Below are positions 33,716 to 43,553 of a stretch of DNA of 64,000 nucleotides, one piece after another. The notes beneath the pieces are model-generated. The model was not told where the DNA came from, made no database searches, and was given only the letters and a program-made list of their open reading frames with translations. This DNA comes from Paenibacillus rhizosphaerae. Lineage in GTDB: Bacteria > Bacillota > Bacilli > Paenibacillales > Paenibacillaceae. The stretch covers positions 186,001 to 250,000 of the forward strand of contig NZ_JACHXJ010000004.1 of the NCBI RefSeq assembly GCF_014192015.1, written 5' to 3'. How positions within the stretch are numbered: the first letter of the stretch is position 1; the number at the start of each line of letters is the position of its first letter. Position numbers and translations under genes: made by a program.

Positions 33716-35500
33716 ATGCATTTAAAAAATAAATGGACGCTGTGCCTGCTGGCCGGGGTGCTGCTGCTCGTGTCATGGTGCGGCTTCCTGCCGCCGGTAT
33801 CGGCTGCGGGGCAGCCGTCCTCCCAGATTGACGCCGTGCTGGTGATGGATGCGAGCAATTCGATGAAGGCGAGCGATCCGAACCGGATCAGCGGCGAGGC
33901 GATGAAGATGTTCATCGACATGCTGTCCGCTCAGGGGGATAAGGTCGGAATTGTCTCTTACACGGACAAAATCCAGCGGGAGAAGGCGCTGCTTGAGATC
34001 CAGTCCGCAGCGGACAAGGAAGATTTGAAGCAGTTCATTGACCAGCTTGACCGCGGCGCCTACACCGACATTTCGGTCGGCGTGGATGAAGCCGTGAAGG
34101 TGCTGAAGCAGGGCATGGACAAGAGCCACGAGCCGATGATCGTCGTCCTGGCGGACGGCAACAACGAGCTCGATCCCAAATCGGGCAAGACGAAGCAGCA
34201 GGCCGACCAGCAGCTGGACGCTGCCGTGCAGGAAGCGAAGCAGGCAGGCATCCCGATCTACACGATCGGGCTGAATGCCGACGGCAAGCTGAACAAGGCC
34301 GCCCTGGCGGATCTGGCCAGCAAGACCGGGGCCAAGTCCTTTTCCACCAGCTCGGCGGACGATCTGCCGCAAATCTTGAGCGAAATTTTCGCCAGCCATC
34401 AGAAGCTGAAGATCGTTCCGGTGCAGTCGATCACCGCGAACGGCAGCTATCAGGAAGTGACCATCAGCGTTCCGAATGCGAACGTGCTGGAAGCGAACAT
34501 TTCGATGATGTCCGGAAGCCCGGTCGACGTGAAATTGACCGACCCTGCCGGGAAGGCTCAAACCATTCCTTCGGCGAACGTGCTGAGCTCCAAATCGAAG
34601 ACGTACTCGCTGGTCAAGCTGCTGAAGCCGAAGCAGGGCGACTGGAAGCTTCAGGTGAAGGGCGTTCCGAAGGACAAAATCGACATCAATCTCGTCTTTA
34701 ACTATGATTTGGACCTGACGATGGATCCGCTGCCGTCCAAATCGGTGAAGCCGGGTGACACGATAGAGATCAAGTCGTATCTGGTCAGCAGCGGCCAGAA
34801 GCTTCAGGACCAGGCGCTGTACGGCAGCATGGCGGCCAAGCTTCTGGTGAAGGACCTGGATACGGGCAAGACCGAGGAAGTTAAGCTGACAAATCAAGGG
34901 GATCATTTCGAAGGCTCTTATGAAATTCCCGCCAAGCACCAGTATGAACTGAGGGTGCGTGCGGAGGACCAGAGCTTCTACCGCGAATCCCAACCCGTGA
35001 CCGTCAGCGCAAAGGCGGCGGCATCAGGCTCGGGCACCGGTACGGCTCCCGCAGGAGCATCCAAGGATAAACCGTTCCCTACCATGCTCGTCGTGATCGG
35101 GATCATTGCACTTCTGATCATTGCGGCCGCGGCGTATTTCATTTTAAATGCCGTGAAGAAGGCGAACCGGGGTTTTGTCGGGCAGATGGTTATCGAGATC
35201 CGCGACGAGAATACCGGGGAAAAGACGTATCCGCAATATAAGAAGCTGACCTCATTCCGGGGCAAATTCAACCTGCACCAGCTGCTGCAGCTGGCGCCGG
35301 AACTGAAAGAAACCGACAAGATCATGTTTACGCCGGGCAAGAACGACCGCCTGGTGCTGAAGAATGCTTCGCCTTGCACGATCGAGCGTTCCGGCCGCGT
35401 GCTGGATGCTTCCGCCGGCGTGGAGCTGAAGAGCGGAGACCGCCTGAGCGTATCTCTGCAGCAGATTGACAAAACCATACAATTTGAATATTTGGTGTAA
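33716..35500 (+). CDS. Secreted/membrane VWA-domain protein, 594 aa
   Basis: First gene of the plus-strand arm. A signal peptide (1-30, PPVSA-AG) leads into a von Willebrand factor A domain (about 38-220) with an intact MIDAS motif DASNS (D45, S47, S49) and downstream metal-site residues (GAYTDIS; LADGNNE). A beta-rich region (about 235-435) follows, then a Ser/Gly/Ala linker, a transmembrane helix (about 458-480) and a cytoplasmic beta domain of about 105 residues ending in KSGDRLSVSLQQIDKTIQFEYLV, FHA/ubiquitin-like in its strand pattern. The metal-binding VWA thus faces outside and the small domain faces the GTPases inside. This suggests a membrane-spanning sensor or assembly factor; that is inference. 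Confidence 0.85.
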   Translation: MHLKNKWTLCLLAGVLLLVSWCGFLPPVSAAGQPSSQIDAVLVMDASNSMKASDPNRISGEAMKMFIDMLSAQGDKVGIVSYTDKIQREKALLEIQSAADKEDLKQFIDQLDRGAYTDISVGVDEAVKVLKQGMDKSHEPMIVVLADGNNELDPKSGKTKQQADQQLDAAVQEAKQAGIPIYTIGLNADGKLNKAALADLASKTGAKSFSTSSADDLPQILSEIFASHQKLKIVPVQSITANGSYQEVTISVPNANVLEANISMMSGSPVDVKLTDPAGKAQTIPSANVLSSKSKTYSLVKLLKPKQGDWKLQVKGVPKDKIDINLVFNYDLDLTMDPLPSKSVKPGDTIEIKSYLVSSGQKLQDQALYGSMAAKLLVKDLDTGKTEEVKLTNQGDHFEGSYEIPAKHQYELRVRAEDQSFYRESQPVTVSAKAAASGSGTGTAPAGASKDKPFPTMLVVIGIIALLIIAAAAYFILNAVKKANRGFVGQMVIEIRDENTGEKTYPQYKKLTSFRGKFNLHQLLQLAPELKETDKIMFTPGKNDRLVLKNASPCTIERSGRVLDASAGVELKSGDRLSVSLQQIDKTIQFEYLV

Positions 35501-35542
35501 CAGGTTATTCATATCCGTGCACCTTTTCCAGGAGGGGAACCT

Positions 35543-38500
35543 ATGAAACCGGTCGTTAGAGAACATATACAGCAGCTGGACGTGTCGCTGGGCGGCGGCA
35601 TCGTCAGCGAAAAAATCCGGGTCGACACGATTGACAACCCGATTCTGATCATCGGCCTCGGCGGCACCGGCATCGATGCGCTGCTGCGCCTGAAATATCA
35701 GATCAACCGGCGCTTTAAGCTGCCCGAAGACCCACTCTCCAAGAAGAAGATGGACAAGCCGGACAACGTTGAGTTTCTGGCTTTTGAAACGAACGAGCAG
35801 GATCGGAACAAGCGCTACAAGGGCGTGGGGCTTGATCCGATCAACGAATTCGTGCTGCTGTCGAACGCCGAAATCGGCGGACTGCTGCAGAACCGCAGCA
35901 TTTTGGAGCCGTACATTACGGACTGGCTGTCGCCCGAGCTCAGCATCACCGACGGCATGAACGGAGCGGCTGGCGTCCGCCAGGCGGGACGATTGCTGCT
36001 CTTTACGAAGATCAACCAGGTCGTGCAGGCCATCGACAAGAAGATCAAGACGCTGTCCGTAGGCACCAACAAAAAGCTGATGGTGTTCCTGCTGACCGGC
36101 CTCTCCGGCGGTACCGGAAGCGGCTGCTTCCTGGACATCGCCTATATCGTCCGCGGCATTATCGAGCGCGACCATGGCTCCGCCGGGATCGACCGGGTCA
36201 ACACGCTCGGTTATCTGTTCACGCCGGATATCAACCTGGCAAACAAGAGCCTTAGCGAACATACGCGTGAGTACATCAAGAAGAACGGCTATGCGGCGCT
36301 CAAAGAGCTCGATTACTGGATGAACGTGGATGCGCGCGGGGAGCGGTTCAAGCAGCAGTACGGCAACATTTTGACCGTCAACTCGCCATTGCCGCCGTTT
36401 AATCTGTGCCATCTCATTTCGGCAACCAACACGGAAGGCAAACTGCTGGAAAATGCCTATGATTACTGCATGAACGTGACTGCCGAGAACATTACGAACT
36501 TCATGGCCAGCGAGGAGAAGCAGTCCGGCGAAGAGTTCGCCATTCACGACTACATCAGCAACATCCGCACGAACATTGCCCAAATGAACAAGGCGTATCC
36601 GGCCAACTACGATTACAACATCATCGGCGCCTCGTCGGCCGTGCTTCCGATTGAGGAAATGACGACGTTCCTGGCATACCGCCTGTTCGGCAAAATGGAA
36701 ACGATGTTCGAAAAAGCGCCGAATCAGGAAGACGTGGAGAAGTTCGCCCGCAAGCTCGGCGTCGATCTCGACACGATGGTGAAGACGTTTGAATCGCGCG
36801 TGCCGGAGCCGCTGCCAGGCTACCAGAACAGCGAGCGATTGAGCTACACGAACGTTGTTAAAAATCAGGTCATCAACATGGACACCGAGCTGGAGCAAAA
36901 TTTCCTGGCGCGGGCCCGTGAGGAATATATCAAGGCGAAGAAGCAGCTGCCGGGCGAAATCGTGGCGCAGTTCAGCGACCAGATCCGCCGCATGTTCCTG
37001 CACCCGCAGCAAGGGCCGTTCTACGTGTCTCGACTGATCTACACGGAGAAGGGGTTCAGCCTGCTCAAAATGCTGCTCTCCTATATTGAGACGCTGCGTG
37101 AGAACCTGACCCGCATTCCGCGGGACATCGAGGTAGCCCGGGAGCAGGCGGACGAGCGTCTGGGCGATGCAAAGAGCGCCTTCGTATCCAAAGAAAAGAA
37201 GAAAAACGTCTACATCGAGGCCAAAACCAACGAATACTGGCTGATGGCGGACGTGGAACGCACCGAGCAGATGATCGAGTTCTACGAGGATCTGTACGAT
37301 TTGCTGAACAAGGAAAATAACCGCATTTATAACGTATATACCGAAATTTTGAACGCGTTGAACTCCATTTTCGCCAAAAACGGAGACATTCTCCTGAACG
37401 GTGAGGAGCAGCAGGATCACAAGGGCAACAAAACCTACTACTGGAATCTGGTCAGCGTGCCCGACATCTCGAAGGTCATTAACCGCATGATGGAGCAGAA
37501 GGACGTGGACGACCTGATCCGTGACTTTGCGCAGGAGCTGCTGGACCATTCGAACCGCTGGATTCGGGAGCAGGAGATCGACGTGGTCAGCTCCATATCG
37601 GAATTCCTGACCGACAAGTTTGGCGACCTTATCACCCGTTCGATGGAAGACTTCCTGATCATGAAGTTTGGCCAGGAGGAGTCGATCGAGAAGTTCGTAG
37701 AGCGGAACATTGCCAGCAAGCTGGACGAAGAGGCTGTGCCGGTCTTCCACTTGAGCAACAGCGCAGGCAATCTATACTTCCCGTCGTGGGGTTTTGTCTC
37801 CGTGCCGGTGCAGGCGCCGAGCATCCTGAAGGGGATCCGCAATTACCAGAACAACTCGGTGGGCAAGTCGCATTTTACCGTCAAAGAGAGTGAAGTGAAG
37901 AACCGGATCTTCTGGCTGAACACGAAAAACGGCGTGCCGCTGTTCGTCTATACGCCGCTTAAGGTGTACGAGGAGAGCTACGAGCGCACGATTCTGGACA
38001 AAGAAGGCATCGGCCGTCACCTGGTGCAGACCGACCGCGTGAACTGGACGTATCTGCCTTCGCCGATTCCGGAAAAATCGTGGGGCGAGACCTACGTCAA
38101 CCCGCGGGTGCAGAACTATAACGCCCGTGTCCGCACCGAGTTCGACCAGGCGCTGCAGCTGAAGGTGGTTCAGCTGAAGGATGCCGACCAGAACACGAGC
38201 AACCGCTACGCGGTGGTGTTTACGAAGCCGTTTGACGTGGCGTCTGCGCTTCGCGCGTACGACATGCAGCTGAATGCCGCCAAGCCGAATCTGGGCGAAG
38301 TAAAGCGGGCACTGACCGAGCTGAAGCGTTACTTGAGCGAGGGGCTGGAGCGGGAAGGATCGAAGGATATCTTCGGCTCGATCACTGAGGATCTGGCCAA
38401 GGAAAACCTGATCCGTTCGCCAGAACTCATCACCCGGGTGCGGGCCGAATTGGCCAAGTATACCGCCATCGCCGCTAAGGCTGCCGAGCTGGAGGACATC

Positions 38501-38932
38501 ATCAGCCGGCATCAGGATGAGGAGAAATGGCTGGACCAGTTTATCGAAGCGATGTATACCGGCACGATCTGCAAGAAGGGTGCCTTGTACGTCTACGACC
38601 GCGACCCGGAAGAAGAGGCGTGGCAGCCGTTCGCCAATCTGATGAAAAGCGTCAATTACGTAGAATACGAAGTGTTCAAGCATTTCCGCGGGCTGGATGA
38701 GAAGAGCCGCAGCACCATGCTGCGCAAATCGTCCCGCCGGGATGCCGAGCTGACCGCTTCGGAGGATATTACCCCGCTGCTCACCAAGCTGGAGGAGCTG
38801 TCGGCGACCTTCCTGGAAGCCCGCGACCGTCTCGAATACGAGAAGGTGGAGCTGGCGGACGGGGAAGACCGCTACCAGTTCTACAGACAGATCTCTTCCA
38901 AGCTGAACGATATCCGCAGAAGGCTGAAGTAA
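35543..38932 (+). CDS. Tubulin/FtsZ-like GTPase-fold protein, 1129 aa
   Basis: Large cytoplasmic protein with a tubulin-superfamily nucleotide-binding domain at the N-terminus. The first glycine loop IIGLGGTGIDALLRLK (about 36-52) and the tubulin signature loop SGGTGSG (about 187-193, in LTGLSGGTGSGCFLDI) are clear, as in FtsZ and the Pfam 'Tubulin-like' (Tubulin_2) group. The remainder (about 400-1129) is a long helical region without recognised domains, far larger than FtsZ (about 380 aa) or tubulin (about 450). Whether it polymerises is unknown. It follows the VWA gene by 42 bp, and the next gene starts 3 bp after its stop, so a tight complex is likely. Confidence 0.85.
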   Translation: MKPVVREHIQQLDVSLGGGIVSEKIRVDTIDNPILIIGLGGTGIDALLRLKYQINRRFKLPEDPLSKKKMDKPDNVEFLAFETNEQDRNKRYKGVGLDPINEFVLLSNAEIGGLLQNRSILEPYITDWLSPELSITDGMNGAAGVRQAGRLLLFTKINQVVQAIDKKIKTLSVGTNKKLMVFLLTGLSGGTGSGCFLDIAYIVRGIIERDHGSAGIDRVNTLGYLFTPDINLANKSLSEHTREYIKKNGYAALKELDYWMNVDARGERFKQQYGNILTVNSPLPPFNLCHLISATNTEGKLLENAYDYCMNVTAENITNFMASEEKQSGEEFAIHDYISNIRTNIAQMNKAYPANYDYNIIGASSAVLPIEEMTTFLAYRLFGKMETMFEKAPNQEDVEKFARKLGVDLDTMVKTFESRVPEPLPGYQNSERLSYTNVVKNQVINMDTELEQNFLARAREEYIKAKKQLPGEIVAQFSDQIRRMFLHPQQGPFYVSRLIYTEKGFSLLKMLLSYIETLRENLTRIPRDIEVAREQADERLGDAKSAFVSKEKKKNVYIEAKTNEYWLMADVERTEQMIEFYEDLYDLLNKENNRIYNVYTEILNALNSIFAKNGDILLNGEEQQDHKGNKTYYWNLVSVPDISKVINRMMEQKDVDDLIRDFAQELLDHSNRWIREQEIDVVSSISEFLTDKFGDLITRSMEDFLIMKFGQEESIEKFVERNIASKLDEEAVPVFHLSNSAGNLYFPSWGFVSVPVQAPSILKGIRNYQNNSVGKSHFTVKESEVKNRIFWLNTKNGVPLFVYTPLKVYEESYERTILDKEGIGRHLVQTDRVNWTYLPSPIPEKSWGETYVNPRVQNYNARVRTEFDQALQLKVVQLKDADQNTSNRYAVVFTKPFDVASALRAYDMQLNAAKPNLGEVKRALTELKRYLSEGLEREGSKDIFGSITEDLAKENLIRSPELITRVRAELAKYTAIAAKAAELEDIISRHQDEEKWLDQFIEAMYTGTICKKGALYVYDRDPEEEAWQPFANLMKSVNYVEYEVFKHFRGLDEKSRSTMLRKSSRRDAELTASEDITPLLTKLEELSATFLEARDRLEYEKVELADGEDRYQFYRQISSKLNDIRRRLK

Positions 38933-38935
38933 GCG

Positions 38936-41422
38936 ATGAGCAGCATTTTGGAGCGATTTGCATCCAGCTATGCCGCGGCCCAGGAGAGCCTGACGGGTAA
39001 GGGAGACGACCAGAGCAGCATCCATTATCCGGCTGTGCTTCTGTTTATCGGCGACAAGACGGCGGACGCCATCGGCCCGATCATGAAGATCCACCGGCAA
39101 AAGTGGGATAACAGCGCCGGAGTGACGTATTTCCATGTCGGCACGGCGTCGGGCAAGGATCGGGGCACTGCCGCTTCAGGCGGGACCCCCGGCGCTTTAG
39201 CGTTCAGGGCCGATAGGGGCAATTATGAAGACGGACGGTTCGAAGCCCCAGGGTACGGGTTCAGCGAAGTGCGTTCCGAAGACGTTGGCTCCTTGCTGAG
39301 CCGGTTTCGGTTGGACGACTCCGCTGTGCCGAATGATCCCAAAACGATACGCAAAGAGCTGTACCGGGCGTTCTACCGGAACGAAAAGCAGCTGTTCGAG
39401 CTGAATAAGGCAATCCGCCGTATCAGTCATCATATTGCGGATTACGGCCGGATGTATTCCTCGTTCGACCGGATCCATCTCTCTGTCATTACGCGGGTCG
39501 ACGACCCGCTTAATGTGTTCATACCGGAAATTTCACTGCTGGCCCAGTCGATTTTCAGCCAGTCCTTCAAGTCGGTACAGATGGACCTGTACGCGCTGAT
39601 CAGCGAACGGGAGCAGCTGGAGTCGTTCGGGTACGCCAGCTCCGCAGCCATTGCTTTTCTGCGGGAGCTGGACATGATGCAGCGCCCGGAGTACACGTTC
39701 TCCGCGCCGCTGCATGTCACGGAGGACGGGCTGTCCATTCCGGTGACGCATCCGGCATCGCCGCTGTTCGACCTGGTGTACGTGCTGTCGGACAAAAACG
39801 AGCGCGGCATCGCCGATCCGGACGGCATGCAGGACAACTATGAGATCATCTGCCACCTCGGCCTGCTGAAGAACCGCAAGCAGAAGGAGCATCAGGTTGA
39901 CGGACAGGCGGGAAGCTATAACAATACCTCCTTCAAAAACAACATCATGACCGAGTCCGGCCGGCAGGGCTATGTCTCCGCCGGTTTCTCTCGGGTCAAA
40001 CGTCCGAACCAGCCGATTGCGCTAACGGTACTGTACCATTTCTACAGTCAGCTGCTGCTCCGGATGAAGACCGGTAGGGAACTCGGCATCAAGGAACGCT
40101 TGGCGTTCTTCGGGCTCGATCCGGCGGCAATTTCATCGCGTGCGGACCATTTGGTGCCGGACGGGAGCCGGATTGAGGAAATGAACGGCATGATGACCCG
40201 GCCGGTCGGCTTCGCTTCGCTGAAGCGTATGTCCGTTCGCGAAGCGGAGGAGGCGCTGTTCGGTGACGGATGCCGGCGGTATTTTCAAGCCAACTACGAG
40301 CAGGAGGCAAGCGAAGCGCTGGGCCGCCTGGACGGGGCGGAAGAGCTCGATTCCATCGTCCGGCAGCGGATGGCGGAGCATCCGGAGATCAGCATTTTCC
40401 ACATTGCGGCATGGACCGGCGAAAAAGACGGGGCCGGCGGCGTACTGGAGGCGCTGCGGGCCCGGATACGCGATATGGCCGGCCAGCTGGAGGCTGACCG
40501 GGCCGAGCTCGACCGGTATTACGGCGAGCTGGTGGAGAGCCTGCCTTTTCCGAAACGGCCGCTGATGGACAAGCATAATGTGCGAAGCTTTATCCGCTAT
40601 TTTCTGGAGACGATCTACCAGCGCAAGCTGGAGCTGCTGCTCCTGGAGACCGAACTGAAGCTGTACCGCCGCTACGAAGCGGAGCTGGAGCGTCTTCACG
40701 GCCACTACAAGCGGCAGGCGCAGCGGCTGGAGCAGCTGGAGGGCGAGCTGCATGCCACCGCTCAGCAGAGCATCCGGGCGGCCGACGATTATATCGGGCA
40801 GAACATTATGGAGTACTACGGACTCGTGACGGAGGACATCATGCGCGACCTGGAGGCGAAGCGGGGGGCGTATATCTTTTTCGAGGAACGTTATGTCGGG
40901 AACCTGTCCGCTCTGGCAGCTGCAGGGACCGACAGGCTGCTGGAGAGGCTCATTGCTGTCGTGGAGCGTGATTTGCTGACGGCGGAGCCTTTTGATCAGA
41001 CCTTTGAGGATGAACTGCTGCGCCGGGCTAACGTAACGATCGATTACAGCAACAAGCAGGTGCTGTCGAAGGAAGATCTGTTCAAGATGCTGTACCGGAC
41101 CCTGGAGGAGCATGCGGTCATTAACGTGCGGTTGTTCGACTATACGCAGGAGCACCGCTATGAGGAGAAGTATTTCTTTGGCGATGTCAACAGCGAATTT
41201 GTCCGGTATGCCCTTGGGGCAGACGAGACCTCGCGGATCTACAAGCTGGGAGTCGTACACGAAAAGCGCAGCAGCGGTGTCGAGAAGCTGAACCTGATGG
41301 GCGGATTTCATCTGGAGGACTTGATGTACTACCGCAACGGCAAAGCCTATTATGAGACGTATGTCCAGAACGGCTACGAATTTCACGGTGTGGATCCCGG
41401 GCAGCTGCCGGAACTTCGGTAA
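38936..41422 (+). CDS. Protein of unknown function, 828 aa, partner of tubulin-like GTPase
   Basis: I do not recognise a catalytic motif. The N-terminal third is alpha/beta (VLLFIGDKTADAIGP; LSVITRVDDPLNVFIPEI), possibly a degenerate nucleotide-binding or tubulin-like fold. The middle has long charged helices with coiled-coil character at about 495-620 (MAGQLEADRAELDRYYGEL; RRYEAELERLHGHYKRQAQR). No signal peptide or membrane helix. Its start lies 3 bp after the tubulin-like gene stop, which strongly suggests translational coupling and a stoichiometric partner. The next gene (membrane VWA) starts 37 bp later. Confidence 0.8.
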   Translation: MSSILERFASSYAAAQESLTGKGDDQSSIHYPAVLLFIGDKTADAIGPIMKIHRQKWDNSAGVTYFHVGTASGKDRGTAASGGTPGALAFRADRGNYEDGRFEAPGYGFSEVRSEDVGSLLSRFRLDDSAVPNDPKTIRKELYRAFYRNEKQLFELNKAIRRISHHIADYGRMYSSFDRIHLSVITRVDDPLNVFIPEISLLAQSIFSQSFKSVQMDLYALISEREQLESFGYASSAAIAFLRELDMMQRPEYTFSAPLHVTEDGLSIPVTHPASPLFDLVYVLSDKNERGIADPDGMQDNYEIICHLGLLKNRKQKEHQVDGQAGSYNNTSFKNNIMTESGRQGYVSAGFSRVKRPNQPIALTVLYHFYSQLLLRMKTGRELGIKERLAFFGLDPAAISSRADHLVPDGSRIEEMNGMMTRPVGFASLKRMSVREAEEALFGDGCRRYFQANYEQEASEALGRLDGAEELDSIVRQRMAEHPEISIFHIAAWTGEKDGAGGVLEALRARIRDMAGQLEADRAELDRYYGELVESLPFPKRPLMDKHNVRSFIRYFLETIYQRKLELLLLETELKLYRRYEAELERLHGHYKRQAQRLEQLEGELHATAQQSIRAADDYIGQNIMEYYGLVTEDIMRDLEAKRGAYIFFEERYVGNLSALAAAGTDRLLERLIAVVERDLLTAEPFDQTFEDELLRRANVTIDYSNKQVLSKEDLFKMLYRTLEEHAVINVRLFDYTQEHRYEEKYFFGDVNSEFVRYALGADETSRIYKLGVVHEKRSSGVEKLNLMGGFHLEDLMYYRNGKAYYETYVQNGYEFHGVDPGQLPELR

Positions 41423-41459
41423 GAGCCCGGGCGCCACTTAAGAAAGGAAGCATGGTATC

Positions 41460-42740
41460 ATGCAGCGTAAAATCAATCTGCTTCTGCTGCTCCTCAGCCT
41501 GATCGGCGGCGCGGCCGGCTACGTGATCGGAGAGGTCGTGCTGCACGTGTGGGGCAGCGATCTTCCGCGAATCGTGGCCATTGGATTATATATGGGGATT
41601 TTGGCCCTCTGCATCGGAACCGGGTGCCTCATCGCGGAGATGATGTCACCACGCCTGAACGGGCCGTCCTGGAGGCAGCGTTATATGGGGACTTCCTGGA
41701 AGCTGCTCGTACCGGCCACGCTGGTGCTGGTTTTCGTGCTGGGCCTGGTTTTGGAGTTTGTCTACGAAATCAATCCCGGCCATGCCAAGCCGGTCAAGGA
41801 CATTGCCCTGGTCATCGACAATTCCGGAAGCATGGGGGAGACCGATCCCGACAATGACCGCTACACCGCGGCCAAAAACCTGATCAACCGGATGGACAGC
41901 GACAACCGGGTGGCGGTGATGGTCTTTAACGACCAGACGACCCTGCTGCAGCCGTTCATGAAGGTCAAAAATAAGGATGCCAAACATAAGGTCATCTCCG
42001 AAATCGACGGGCTTGAAGCCACCGACGTGGGAACGAACATCAGCCTGGCGCTGGCGGATACGATGAAGCATATCGAGGAAACGAATGACGCCAGCCGGAA
42101 CACGATGGTTATCCTGCTGTCGGACGGCATCAGCGATGTTGACCTGAACAGCGCCCTCGCAGCGTACAAGCAGCGCCAAATCGCCGTCAACGCAATCGGG
42201 CTCAGCCTCGTACAGGCGGACGGGGCGCAGCTGCTGCAGGACATTGCCCGGGAGACGGGCGGGCAGTATTACGACGTGTCCAATGCGGGCGACCTGTCAC
42301 CGGTCTTCCAGCAAATCTATGAAGACGTAGGTGACCGGACACTTCTGACCGAACGGACTGGCCCGACGCAAGACAGCGTCTATTACCGGATGCTGCACAT
42401 CGCCTTCATCGCCCTCATCGGCGGGGCGATCGGCCTGTCGCTGGGACTTATTTTCGATAATCGCTACCTGGCCCGCAGCTTTGGGATTGGCGGCGTGGCG
42501 TCCGGCCTGATCGCCGGAGCCGTGCTCGAATTCGGCCTGTCTGGCCACACCGTCGGCGACGAGATGGTCCGCCTGCTGTCATGCCTGATCCTGGCCGGCG
42601 TGCTCGCCTTGTTCACCGGGGTCATTCCGGTGAAGGAGAACGGCAAGCTCGCGGCCGGACTTCAGCGCCCGGGCCAGGCCGGACGGACGCAGTCCGGCTT
42701 CGACCGGCGCCAGAAAGACAACACGAGCAGAGGATTCTAA
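41460..42740 (+). CDS. Integral-membrane VWA protein, 426 aa
   Basis: Two or three N-terminal transmembrane helices (about 6-28, 38-60, 82-101) precede a VWA domain (about 112-305) with an intact MIDAS DNSGS (D120, S122, S124) and the later metal residues in TDVGTN and LLSDGISD. At least three further hydrophobic helices lie at about 312-395, followed by a charged tail (GFDRRQKDNTSRGF). The topology places the VWA between two membrane blocks, probably outside the cell. It is the second VWA protein of this operon. VWA domains bind partner proteins through Mg2+, so the pair may form a trans-membrane complex with the GTPases (inference). Confidence 0.84.
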   Translation: MQRKINLLLLLLSLIGGAAGYVIGEVVLHVWGSDLPRIVAIGLYMGILALCIGTGCLIAEMMSPRLNGPSWRQRYMGTSWKLLVPATLVLVFVLGLVLEFVYEINPGHAKPVKDIALVIDNSGSMGETDPDNDRYTAAKNLINRMDSDNRVAVMVFNDQTTLLQPFMKVKNKDAKHKVISEIDGLEATDVGTNISLALADTMKHIEETNDASRNTMVILLSDGISDVDLNSALAAYKQRQIAVNAIGLSLVQADGAQLLQDIARETGGQYYDVSNAGDLSPVFQQIYEDVGDRTLLTERTGPTQDSVYYRMLHIAFIALIGGAIGLSLGLIFDNRYLARSFGIGGVASGLIAGAVLEFGLSGHTVGDEMVRLLSCLILAGVLALFTGVIPVKENGKLAAGLQRPGQAGRTQSGFDRRQKDNTSRGF

Positions 42741-42759
42741 GCAGGGAGGCGCATGACTT

Positions 42760-43425
42760 ATGCGGTTTATCGATGCACAGCCGGGCGACCCGGTCATCCG
42801 CGGCTTGTCCCACCAGCTGGACGAGGACCGCTGCACCCTCCGCTGGCAATGGCCGGAGGGGGTTCAGGCCGTGTACATCGGCAGAGCCTTTGAAATTTTT
42901 GCGGAGGATGCGGGGGAGGGCGGAGCTTCGGCTCCGTCCGATTCGCCTTCCGACAAGCTGAGGCTGTATACCCGAAACGAATATAAAGCGAACAACGGTT
43001 ACCACGACCGGATCGAGGGCGTCGGACGCGTCGTCTACACCGTCTATGCTTCGGTAACAGAACAAGGCGAGGCCGTACTGTTCCGCCAGCCGGACGGGGG
43101 CAATCGTGCCGCATTCAGCACGGGCAAAGCCCGCGTGACCGTCTCCATCCGCGAGAAGGGCGGATGGCTGCAGAAGTTCAAGACCGTGGAAATCCGGGTG
43201 ACGACCGAGGTACCGATCCCGAAGGAAGCGCTCTGCTACGTCAAGAAGCAGGGAAGCTACCCCGCCAATAAGGAAGACGGAACGATGTATCCGTTCGTCA
43301 TGAACTTCGAGGCGGGGAAAAACGTGCTGCCCGCCATCGAGGTGGGCAAAAATGACTACGTGCGCCTGTTTTTTACGGACGGGAAGAAGTACGGGCAGTT
43401 GTATGAGTTGGTGCAGGGACGCTAG
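42760..43425 (+). CDS. Beta-rich protein of unknown function, 221 aa
   Basis: Soluble protein without signal peptide or membrane helix. The sequence alternates short strands and turns (RCTLRWQWPEGVQAVYIGRAFEIF; RVVYTVYASVTEQGEAVLF; VRLFFTDGKKYGQLYELV), compatible with tandem beta-sandwich domains. No catalytic motif was recognised. It starts 19 bp after the membrane VWA gene behind GGGAGG and is the last gene before the 1.5-kb repeat tract. Its role is unknown; operon position ties it to the GTPase/VWA system. Confidence 0.78.
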   Translation: MRFIDAQPGDPVIRGLSHQLDEDRCTLRWQWPEGVQAVYIGRAFEIFAEDAGEGGASAPSDSPSDKLRLYTRNEYKANNGYHDRIEGVGRVVYTVYASVTEQGEAVLFRQPDGGNRAAFSTGKARVTVSIREKGGWLQKFKTVEIRVTTEVPIPKEALCYVKKQGSYPANKEDGTMYPFVMNFEAGKNVLPAIEVGKNDYVRLFFTDGKKYGQLYELVQGR

Positions 43426-43507
43426 GGTCGCTCCATATAGGTCGCTCCATATATGCCCCTTCGGCTTCTGTTGGGTCGCTCCATATATGCCCCTTCGGCT
43501 TCTGTTG
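43426..43507. repeat. 34-bp direct repeat, 2.4 copies
   Basis: Unit beginning GGTCGCTCCATATA occurs as a 14-bp partial (43426-43439) and two exact 34-bp copies (43440-43473, 43474-43507), starting at the base after the stop of the 221-aa gene. Each full copy contains GCCCCTTCGGC, which can form a small GCC-loop-GGC hairpin. The exact identity of the two copies implies recent duplication. Confidence 0.85.
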
Positions 43508-43553
43508 AAATCGTGTTATTTGGATGAGGTTAGAAGGGAATAACACGATTTCA
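43506..43553. repeat. Perfect 15-bp inverted repeat
   Basis: TGAAATCGTGTTATT (43506-43520) and its exact reverse complement (43539-43553), loop 18 nt. There is no T-tract after it, so it is not a standard terminator. It may be an mRNA-stabilising hairpin at the end of the first five genes of the operon, or the core of a small mobile palindromic element. Confidence 0.8.

Noticed and set aside
35252..37750. Minus-strand frame of 832 codons opposite the tubulin-like gene
   Set aside because: Antisense shadow produced by GC-rich codon use; no motifs, and it overlaps two genes with strong family signatures.
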